Under the pieces are notes generated by a model. That model saw nothing but the letters and a program-made list of their open reading frames with translations, did no database searches and had not been told where the DNA came from. The position numbers and the translations under genes were made by a program. From positions 1-64,000 of the forward strand of contig JARGOC010000006.1 in assembly GCA_029212365.1 (NCBI GenBank): a stretch of DNA of 64,000 bases, in the 5' to 3' direction. This document shows, one piece after another, positions 45,201 through 51,821 of this stretch (position 1 is the first letter of the stretch; every line of letters starts with the position of its first letter). The stretch is from Roseovarius sp. (GTDB lineage: Bacteria > Pseudomonadota > Alphaproteobacteria > Rhodobacterales > Rhodobacteraceae).

Positions 45201-46057
45201 GCCCAACGGCCGCACCTTTGGCCAGCCCTGCTGTCGCCTCGCCCACTCAGGCGGGCGCGGTGCACCAACATCTGTCGATGATGAACCAGTTTTTGTCCGG
45301 GCAAGAGCGTGTTGCCCATGCTGCTCTGGGTGTTGATGCGCCCAAGGCGCGGCAAATTCAGGTGCTGGACCTGACCGCGCAATTCCGTTTGCCAATGGAC
45401 TATCGCGCCATACTGATGCGCGGCGCGCCTACGCCCGGTGCCATGGCCCGCCATTTGGCTGATGATGAACAGGCGCAAGCGGCCCAAATGGCCGAGTATG
45501 GTGCTGATGCAGATCGCTGGAAGCATTGGAGCCTTGGCCGATTGGCCGTGAAACGTGCTGCACGGGATTACTTTGCCGATCATGCTATCACGCTGCAAAA
45601 CTCAGATATCAGCGTGGCAAAAACCGAAAACGGCGCGCCGTTCATCCATCTGCCTGCCCAAGGGATGCAATTGGCGGGCACCTCAATTGCCCATTCGGGC
45701 GGAGTGGCCATTGGCGCGGTTGCCGCAGCCCCATGGCGCATCGGTGTGGACTTTGAATTGCCTGAGCGCATCCGCGAGCCGGCCAATTTTATTGACGCCA
45801 TCCTGTCCGAGCGAGAGGGCGCGCAATTGCCCGTGCGCCCCGACGCGGACACTGCCGTTATGCTGTGGTCGATCAAAGAGGCCGCTGCCAAAACACTGGG
45901 CATTGGCCTCCAAGGGCGCCCGCAAGAGTTTGAAATCGTGGAATTTGACCCCGCAACAGCGGCAGCGAGGGTTGCAAATTCAGGGTTTACAGTTGATACA
46001 TGCTCGGGCCGCGTGGGGGGCGGGGTTTGTAGTATTGGGTACTTGCTGTCTGCTTAG
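42284..46057 (+). CDS. KS-AT protein with a C-terminal phosphopantetheinyl transferase domain
   Basis: 1257 residues; the true ATG at 42284 overlaps the previous stop (ATGA). KS, about 5-450, has an intact triad: C211 (DAACSSALIAL), H346 (EAHGTGIPLGD), H386 (GHCIPAAG), so it is not a chain-length-factor dead KS. AT, about 580-900, has S685 in GHSTGE but WGYHTEY (H795) instead of the usual AFHS. Around 995-1015 lies MMNQFLSGQERV, echoing the pre-ACP helix of the first PKS. The last ~160 residues are Sfp-like PPTase: SIAHSGGVAIGAVA, IGVDFE (D1156, E1158) and WSIKEAAAK (K1198, E1199). The enzyme may load the ACPs of its own pathway. Confidence 0.9.
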   Translation: MTEYSGDIAIVGMAGVYPDAENIDAYWANILAKHDAVSEAPASWLGPSDLLDPTSDDLLSIYTNRGGFLGDLSRFNPAEFGTMPLSVDGAQPDQFMALQICNDALVDAGYRAGENDHTNTGVILGHSVHAHRANANGVQQAWYHSQLRHFLQGLFPDTDPARLREATDLLQSKMPNISAEAVPGLVPNVMTGRVANRLDLMGPNYIIDAACSSALIALELASGELRAGNADLMLAGGVNTTTSPLVYSVFCSVDALSPSGSIRPFSNAANGTVLGEGAGAVVLKRLEDALRDEDRIYAVVKAVGQSSDGKSSGLMAPRLEGEVLAMKRAYEISGLNPSSIGLVEAHGTGIPLGDRTEVTALRHIFGDRQGDVPSTPIGSVKSMIGHCIPAAGSAAVIKQALALTHRIIPPTLCDEVNDDLGLSETPFYVSTEARPWINSAPTPRRAAINAFGFGGINAHLILEESPVGREADATAAFLPRRPDAAPIEQVFVLSATPDTMAGAIETLREQCDGAEGGAFATLARDSWAAKGDGPARLAVIATDPADLSKKLGATEKHLAKDATASLQTRNGLYYEPAPMDGKTAFLFPGEMAQYPGMMAEAVMAFPQVRAWFDLVASLCEGKRDVRLQDVAFPPPSCVNDAGQSRLTDLLHSVDYGSEMVFAADQAVFGLLSDLGVKPDALLGHSTGENAAIVASNWFDMSRVQVGDLIARMNDVFNSVNTSGEIPEGQLLTIAGLARDEFLSAFANHEGLHFTMDNCPNQAIVFGPADTVAAMQRDVVEMGAVCTTLPISWGYHTEYVAPMAQGFGELFADLKLVPKPVQIYSCATAQPFPTDQAQFMDTSIAQYVSRVAFREAIENMYDAGYRRFVECGPNATLTAFVRDTLPGKPIVVVSADNRRRGMVAQLRHLVAQLFTSGLDLDHPTLLDPQQTADTQRREELAVKRRKAPALPSNLPFPDLDEAERQQMRDLVGAGPTAAPLASPAVASPTQAGAVHQHLSMMNQFLSGQERVAHAALGVDAPKARQIQVLDLTAQFRLPMDYRAILMRGAPTPGAMARHLADDEQAQAAQMAEYGADADRWKHWSLGRLAVKRAARDYFADHAITLQNSDISVAKTENGAPFIHLPAQGMQLAGTSIAHSGGVAIGAVAAAPWRIGVDFELPERIREPANFIDAILSEREGAQLPVRPDADTAVMLWSIKEAAAKTLGIGLQGRPQEFEIVEFDPATAAARVANSGFTVDTCSGRVGGGVCSIGYLLSA

Positions 46058-46159
46058 TCCCTTACGCAATTTTTGACCGCTGATGGGCCAATTTGCCGCC
46101 ATGCCTTCAGCTCAGTTTTAGTATATAACCCGCCTCGCCGGACAAGTTGAGAGACACCA

Positions 46160-46438
46160 ATGAACAAAGACTCGATACAGGATCAGGTCATTTCTACCCT
46201 CAAGGATTTTATCACTGATTGGGGGCTGGATGCCGATATTACCCCGTCCACGACACTCGTAGAAGATCTGGAATTTGATTCCATCGACGTGATCCAATTC
46301 ACCGTTGAGCTGGAGAAAACCTTTGGCAACCGCAAGTTGGGGTTCCAGGAATTGCTCATGAAAGATGGCCGCTATGTCGATGATCTGTCCGTCAGCGAAT
46401 TTGCGGTGTTTCTGACTGGCAAACTGACCACGGCCTGA
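46160..46438 (+). CDS. Discrete acyl carrier protein
   Basis: 92 residues. The phosphopantetheine Ser is S41 in LEFDSIDVIQFTVELE, with four helices as usual. It lacks the DSL motif of fatty-acid AcpP (DSI here). GAGAG precedes the ATG. It follows the KS-AT-PPTase gene by 102 bases, so it probably carries a starter, an extender or the finished chain between the PKS proteins and the tailoring enzymes. Confidence 0.9.
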   Translation: MNKDSIQDQVISTLKDFITDWGLDADITPSTTLVEDLEFDSIDVIQFTVELEKTFGNRKLGFQELLMKDGRYVDDLSVSEFAVFLTGKLTTA

Positions 46439-46468
46439 GCGTATTTACTAATTTCTGGGGGTTTTCTC

Positions 46469-48076
46469 ATGACCAAGACACTTCTGATCGGCCTTGATGG
46501 CGCCACCTTTACTGTGTTGCAACCTATGTTGGATGGCACCTGCGACGAAGGTGTTGTGATGCCGTTTTTGGCCGGCATGATCAAGGGCGGCTATTCGGCC
46601 AACCTCAGATCCACCAATCATCCGTTGACGCCACCCGCATGGACATCTGTTTGCACAGGGCGCACCCCCGGCCATCACGGCATTTATGATTTCGTTCGCT
46701 TCGAGGACATGGGCAACGAGATGTTTTTTACCCTCTATGACGCCCGTGACATCCGTACCGAAACCCTGTGGCATGTGGCCGGGCGCGAAGACAAAACAGT
46801 TGTCTCGCTGAATTTCCCGATGATGGCCCCGCCCGAACAGGTGAACGGCTCGCTTGTGCCCGGCTTTGTGTCCTGGAAGCACCTGCGGCGTAACACCTAT
46901 CCCGATACGCTGTTTGACCGGATTGCCGCGATTGAGGGATTTGATCCCAAAGAACTGAGCTGGGATTTTGAACGCGAAAGCCAAATCGGCGAGGCGATGC
47001 CCGACGATGAGCTGTATTCCTGGGTGGCCAACCACCTGCCGCGTGACAAACAATGGTACAACATCGGCCACGCCCTGCTGAGCGAAGACAACCCTGATTT
47101 GTTTGCGCTGATGCTGGATGGCACTGACAAAATCCAACACCAGGCCTGGCATGTATTGGACCCCGAGATTTGGGACACTGACGTTCCGGAAAGTCGGCGC
47201 AAGGTGCGTGAACTGGTGGTCGAATATTTCCGTCAGGTTGATGGGTATCTGGCCGGCCTGCATGCCGCAGCGGGCGATGATTGTCATATGGTGATCGTAT
47301 CTGACCACGGGTTTACCGGGTCTGACAAAGTGGTGCGCGTCAACAAGTATCTGGAATCAATGGGTTATCTCAAGTACCGCACGCATGATGGATCAGACGC
47401 GGCCAAGCGCAGGGATATGGCCAATTTTGCCAATCTGGATTGGGAAACCTCACGCGCCTTTTGCCCAACACCATCATCGAATGGCATTGTGATCCGCAAA
47501 CAATCAACAAAGAACCCCAACGGCGTGGCCGAGGACGAATATGAATGGTTCCGCGACAAGCTGATCGCCGATCTGTTGGCGATGACAGACCCCGACACCG
47601 GTGAGAAAGTCATCACACAAGTCCTCAAGCGCGAGGATGCTTTCCCCGGTGAAGCAATGGAAAACGCGCCTGACCTGACGCTGATCCTGTGCGATCATGG
47701 CTTTGTCTCAGTGCGCAATCTGGAGCCTCAGGTGGTCACACGGCCTACGCCCATTGGCACGCATCATCCCGACGGAATTTTCATCATGTCCGGCCCCGGC
47801 GTTGCGGCCAAGCGTGGCGATGAAATGTCGATCGTGGATACAACTGCCATCGTTTCACATGCGATGGGCATGGATATTCCCGAAGAATTTGAAGGCAGTG
47901 TTCCCGGCGATCTCTACTCGGCTGAATGGCTCAAGGATCATCCTGTGCAGGTTGCAGGCCACACCGATGCCCAAGCCGCGCCCAAGGCCAGTTCGAACGA
48001 TGAGACAGAAATCTCAGGCGACCAACGCGAAGAAATGCTCGCTCAGCTGCGCCTTTTGGGATACCTCGAAGACTGA
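46469..48076 (+). CDS. Type I phosphodiesterase/nucleotide pyrophosphatase-like enzyme (alkaline phosphatase superfamily)
   Basis: 535 residues, no signal peptide. It begins TLLIGLDGATF (D10, first metal ligand). The nucleophile loop NHPLTPPAWTSVCTG aligns T54 with the NPP catalytic Thr. Further metal residues are in LMLDGTDKIQHQAWH, VIVSDHGFTG and GTHHPDGIFIMSGPG. It resembles the smaller Thr-nucleophile protein at 24346 in chemistry but is a different branch. In a lipid pathway it could move or remove a phosphodiester-linked group; the substrate is unknown. The C-terminal 40 residues are polar and end in a helix. Confidence 0.82.
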   Translation: MTKTLLIGLDGATFTVLQPMLDGTCDEGVVMPFLAGMIKGGYSANLRSTNHPLTPPAWTSVCTGRTPGHHGIYDFVRFEDMGNEMFFTLYDARDIRTETLWHVAGREDKTVVSLNFPMMAPPEQVNGSLVPGFVSWKHLRRNTYPDTLFDRIAAIEGFDPKELSWDFERESQIGEAMPDDELYSWVANHLPRDKQWYNIGHALLSEDNPDLFALMLDGTDKIQHQAWHVLDPEIWDTDVPESRRKVRELVVEYFRQVDGYLAGLHAAAGDDCHMVIVSDHGFTGSDKVVRVNKYLESMGYLKYRTHDGSDAAKRRDMANFANLDWETSRAFCPTPSSNGIVIRKQSTKNPNGVAEDEYEWFRDKLIADLLAMTDPDTGEKVITQVLKREDAFPGEAMENAPDLTLILCDHGFVSVRNLEPQVVTRPTPIGTHHPDGIFIMSGPGVAAKRGDEMSIVDTTAIVSHAMGMDIPEEFEGSVPGDLYSAEWLKDHPVQVAGHTDAQAAPKASSNDETEISGDQREEMLAQLRLLGYLED

Positions 48077-48105
48077 TTTCCCTAGGCTGACGAAGGCCAT
48101 ACCCT

Positions 48106-49014
48106 ATGCCCCGCCTCGACGTGAACGGTATCACATTGAACGTCACGCACCTGCCGCAAAGCCGGGGCCAGGGGGGAACACCTTTATTGTTTGTTCATGG
48201 GTTGGCCGCATCATCTGCGTTTTGGTACATGGCCGGGGCGCCATTATTGGCGCGACTGGGCGATTGCACCCTGTATGATCTGCGCGGTCATGGCAAAAGC
48301 GGCGTGCCGGACACGGGCTTTGGTGTGACCACGATGGCAAATGATCTTTTGGGCCTGATGGACAAGATGGACATAGGGCGCGCCCATCTGGTGGCACATT
48401 CTTTTGGCGGCATGATTGCATTGCTGGCGGCATTGAAGGCGCCTGAGCGTGTGGCCTCGATGATCCTGGCCGATGTACGCGTGCGCCCTTTGCAGCAAAA
48501 GCTGGAGTTGCCCGCGCGCAAAATCCCGGCCCGACTGGCAGACCGATTGGACAAAATTGGTGTGTCCATTCAAACGATTAACAATCAGGATGACGGAATT
48601 GACTATCTCAAAACGGTGGCCAAAATTCAACTGGCCGCCGGGGATGAAGCAAATGAATTGCTCAAAGAGATTTACCACCATCCACAGCTTTTTCGATCCC
48701 GCAAGAACGCCGAAAAATGGATCGCTCTGACTGAGCGTGCATCGTTTGTCGAAGACCTCAAGAATGGCGAAAGTTTTGCACCCAAAGATCTGTCACGCCT
48801 GACACAGCCGATGCTGGTGATGTATGGCACAAAGTCCACCACCGGGCCTTCTGCTCAGGCAGTGACGCGGCTGTGCCCCAACGCAATCCTGCATGAAATC
48901 CCGGATGTGGGGCATTTCTTTCCGATGTCACAACCACGGCTTTTCCTCAAACCAGCGGCGCGGTTTTTGCGGGCTGTTAACGCTGGGCGCACTTCTTTTC
49001 CTAAGAAGGTGTGA
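48106..49014 (+). CDS. Alpha/beta hydrolase, possible releasing enzyme of the PKS
   Basis: 302 residues of the alpha/beta hydrolase fold: oxyanion HGLAASSAFW, nucleophile Ser in LVAHSFGGMIALLAA, and the C-terminal His in IPDVGHFFPMSQP. No signal peptide. It is the last gene of the biosynthetic run, 29 bases after the phosphodiesterase. The megasynthase has no thioesterase domain, so this enzyme is a candidate for releasing the chain from the ACP; that is inferred from position and fold. A hairpin and a repeat element follow. Confidence 0.8.
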   Translation: MPRLDVNGITLNVTHLPQSRGQGGTPLLFVHGLAASSAFWYMAGAPLLARLGDCTLYDLRGHGKSGVPDTGFGVTTMANDLLGLMDKMDIGRAHLVAHSFGGMIALLAALKAPERVASMILADVRVRPLQQKLELPARKIPARLADRLDKIGVSIQTINNQDDGIDYLKTVAKIQLAAGDEANELLKEIYHHPQLFRSRKNAEKWIALTERASFVEDLKNGESFAPKDLSRLTQPMLVMYGTKSTTGPSAQAVTRLCPNAILHEIPDVGHFFPMSQPRLFLKPAARFLRAVNAGRTSFPKKV

Positions 49015-49053
49015 TCCAAAGGAATGGCTTGCGCCATGCTGGATGCAATTGAT

Positions 49054-49104
49054 GAGGGGCGCTGCCCCTCAAACTCCCTGGGATATTTGAAGCAAGAAGA
49101 TGGA
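49054..49104 (+). terminator. Hairpin plus intergenic element, copy 2
   Basis: GAGGGGC pairs with GCCCCTC around a three-base loop (49054-49070), followed by CTCCCTGGGATATTTGAAGC and AAGAAGATGG. The second part matches the inverted copy at 12596-12629. It lies between converging genes (alpha/beta hydrolase and zapE), as expected for a terminator. Confidence 0.65.
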
Positions 49105-49184
49105 ATAGGCGCCCTGTTTTCTTATCGTTGGAATCTGCCGCGCAAATGGCATGCACAGTTTCTTGACACGAAAGCCTAGTCAGC

Positions 49185-50243
49185 TCAGCCGAGGGCCCAA
49201 TCCTCGGATTGCATTTCGCGCAGGCGGCTGGCGGTGCGTTCAAATTCAAACGTGCCTTCGCCCTCAACATAGAGGAATTCAGGCACAGCCGCCGCCGAAC
49301 AGATCAGGCGAACACGGGCCTCGTAGAGGGCATCGATCAGAGTGACAAAGCGTTTGGCCTCGTTGAAGTTGGAGCGGCTGAGTTGCGGGATGTTTTCAAG
49401 CACCAGAACACGTGCGGCCTTGGCCAGAGCCAGGAAATCAGCAGGCCCAAGGGGTTTGCCGCACAGATCATAGAAACTGGCACGCGCCACACCGTTGTGA
49501 AAGCCGGGGATCGTGACCTCACGTTTATTGACGATGAGGGTCAGAGGGGCTGCGTGGCGATCTGTCAGGTCCTGCCAGACGGCTTCGATCTGGGCGCGCG
49601 CGGCGTCGTTTACCGGTGTGAAATAAACCGGGCTGCCAGCCAGTTTGTCTTGCCGGTAATCCGTGGGGCTGGCCATCTCGTGCACGACCATCTGTTGTTT
49701 TAGCAGGTCAATAAACGGAAGGAACAACTGCCGGTTTAACCCATGTTTATAAAGCTCATCCGGCACCCGGTTTGATGTGGTCACTACCACGACACCGGCC
49801 TCAAACAAGGCCTCAAACAGCCGCCCCACGATCATAGCGTCGGTGATGTCGGTGATCTGCATTTCGTCAAATGCCAGCAAGCGTACGGATTGCGCCACAT
49901 CTGCGGCCACCGGGGCCAGAGCATCCTCGACACCTTGTTGGCGGGCGGCGTGCATGCCTTTGTGAATTTCCTGCATAAAGGCATGAAAGTGCACCCGGCG
50001 GCTGGGCACATCCAATGTTTCAACAAACATATCCATAATCATCGACTTGCCGCGCCCGACACCGCCCCAAAGGTACAGCCCCCTGGGGGCCGCAGCCGTC
50101 TTGCGGAACCAGCCCTTTTTGACCGGGTGCAACAGCCCCGCGCGGATACGCTCAAATTCGGGCAGCACGGCCTCTTGTGCGGCATCGGGCGTCAATGCAC
50201 CTGATGCCACGGACTGGGCATATATCTGTGGCAACGTATCCAT
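49185..50243 (-). CDS. zapE: AFG1-family ATPase ZapE
   Basis: 352 residues from the ATG at 50243 (AGGACA upstream); an in-frame extension to 50342 is not conserved-looking. Walker A is LWGGVGRGKSMIMDMF and Walker B LLAFDEMQITD. Also typical are VVVTTSNRVPDELYKHGLNR and the C-terminal LIDALYEARVRLICSA. ZapE relatives act with FtsZ at division under stress and in membrane-protein quality control. Confidence 0.93.
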   Translation of the reverse strand: MDTLPQIYAQSVASGALTPDAAQEAVLPEFERIRAGLLHPVKKGWFRKTAAAPRGLYLWGGVGRGKSMIMDMFVETLDVPSRRVHFHAFMQEIHKGMHAARQQGVEDALAPVAADVAQSVRLLAFDEMQITDITDAMIVGRLFEALFEAGVVVVTTSNRVPDELYKHGLNRQLFLPFIDLLKQQMVVHEMASPTDYRQDKLAGSPVYFTPVNDAARAQIEAVWQDLTDRHAAPLTLIVNKREVTIPGFHNGVARASFYDLCGKPLGPADFLALAKAARVLVLENIPQLSRSNFNEAKRFVTLIDALYEARVRLICSAAAVPEFLYVEGEGTFEFERTASRLREMQSEDWALG

Positions 50244-50377
50244 GTTTTGTGTCCTAGCCCGAGGATCGGATGAGGGAAAGTGCCCAGGCGCACGAATGGT
50301 GATTGTAATCATCACAAAGGCTGTGTTGACGCCACTCGCCAATCCTCGCAGTTTGGGCGAGGTAAAGGACCTTCACC

Positions 50378-51613
50378 ATGGATAAACCCACCCCCCTGTT
50401 CACGCCAGTTCTGATGGTTGGTTGTGCTATCATCCTTGTGTCCTTTGCGATCCGGGCGTCCTTTGGCGTATTCCAGATTCCGATTGCGGACGAATTTGGT
50501 TGGCTGAGGGCTGAATTCTCATTGGCCATCGCTATCCAAAACCTTGCCTGGGGCATCGGACAGCCGATTTTTGGCGCATTGGCAGAGCGGATTGGGGATC
50601 GCAAAGCGATTGTACTGGGCGCGCTGACCTATGCGGCGGGGCTGGTGGCATCGTCTTATTCCATCACGCCCGGCGCGCATCAGTTTTTTGAGATCTTCGT
50701 GGGCTTTGGCATCGCGGGCACTGGCTTTGGTGTGATCCTTGCTGTGGTGGGGCGGGCCAGCTCGGCCAAGAACCGCTCGATGAGTCTGGCCATCGCCACG
50801 GCAGCGGGATCAGCCGGGCAAGTTTTTGGCGCGCCATTGGCGGAGTTCCTGCTGACGCTGATGAATTGGCAAATGGTGTTTATGATATTCGCCGCGGCCA
50901 TCCTGGCCTCACTGTTGATGCTACCGCTGATGCGCGCGCCTCAGACCGTTGACAAGGCCGAGCTGGAGGAAAGCATCGGTGCTTTGCTCAAACGCGCGTT
51001 TCGTGACCCGTCGTATACGCTGATCTTCCTTGGGTTCTTTTCTTGCGGGTATCAGCTGGCTTTTATCACGGCGCATTTCCCGGCGTTCGTGACTGAAATG
51101 TGTGGGCCAATTGCCCCTGGTGGGGCGCTGCACAACATCGGGATCACCACGACATCGGCGCTGGGGGCTGTGGCGATATCCCTGATCGGTCTGGCCAATA
51201 TCGCAGGCACTCTGACGGCTGGCTGGCTGGGCAATCGCTACTCCAAGAAATACCTGCTGGCGGCCATCTATACCGGACGCACGATCATTGCAGCGGCGTT
51301 CATCATGTTTCCGATCACACCCACAACAGTGCTGTTGTTTTCGGTTGGGATGGGGTCTTTGTGGCTGGCCACAGTGCCGCTGACCAGCGGGCTGATCGCG
51401 CATATTTATGGGCTGCGGTATATGGGCACCTTGTATGGTATCGTTTTCTTCAGCCACCAGTTGGGCAGCTTTATGGGTGTCTGGCTGGGGGGGCGGATGT
51501 ATGACGCTTATGGCGATTACACCACCGTCTGGTGGATCGGTGTGGGTGTGGGGGCATTCAGTGCCATCGTGCATCTGCCTGTGCGGGAAAACCGTGCACA
51601 GATCGCAGCGTAA
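50378..51613 (+). CDS. Major facilitator superfamily transporter
   Basis: 411 residues with about 12 membrane helices. The MFS cytoplasmic loop appears as GALAERIGDRKAIVLG, and its second-half counterpart as GWLGNRYSKKYLLAA. The overall look (SFAIRASFGVFQIPIADEFG) is that of the oxalate/formate or monocarboxylate-like MFS branch often found in Rhodobacteraceae. AAAGGA precedes the ATG. The substrate is unknown. Confidence 0.87.
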   Translation: MDKPTPLFTPVLMVGCAIILVSFAIRASFGVFQIPIADEFGWLRAEFSLAIAIQNLAWGIGQPIFGALAERIGDRKAIVLGALTYAAGLVASSYSITPGAHQFFEIFVGFGIAGTGFGVILAVVGRASSAKNRSMSLAIATAAGSAGQVFGAPLAEFLLTLMNWQMVFMIFAAAILASLLMLPLMRAPQTVDKAELEESIGALLKRAFRDPSYTLIFLGFFSCGYQLAFITAHFPAFVTEMCGPIAPGGALHNIGITTTSALGAVAISLIGLANIAGTLTAGWLGNRYSKKYLLAAIYTGRTIIAAAFIMFPITPTTVLLFSVGMGSLWLATVPLTSGLIAHIYGLRYMGTLYGIVFFSHQLGSFMGVWLGGRMYDAYGDYTTVWWIGVGVGAFSAIVHLPVRENRAQIAA

Positions 51614-51626
51614 AGCACAAAGCAGA

Positions 51627-51755
51627 ATGTGGTATATCGGGCGCGACAACAAACCGGTAGATAAAAGAACAGGCCAGTTTGTAACCTACCATCAGGGCGA
51701 GATCGCAGCTGAACGCCACAGCCCCCATATGCCGGGCCATCCCAAAGGGGAATGA
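51627..51755 (+). CDS. Possible 42-residue protein
   Basis: A short frame just after the MFS gene: starts MWYIGRDNKPVDKRTG and ends PHMPGHPKGE. It is polar, has no signal or membrane segment, and composition looks protein-like rather than random. There is no clear ribosome site, and I recognise no family. It sits in the 208-base gap between the MFS gene and the convergent dnaE2. Confidence 0.35.
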   Translation: MWYIGRDNKPVDKRTGQFVTYHQGEIAAERHSPHMPGHPKGE

Positions 51756-51821
51756 CCAGATCACTACCTTGCTCACCACATTTGGGGTGGATCGCTCAAT
51801 CTGTCCGGCGTTTGTGACGCG

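Noticed and set aside
44654-45598. Leftward 314-codon frame opposite the second AT
   Set aside because: Antisense shadow of the KS-AT-PPTase gene with no recognisable motif.
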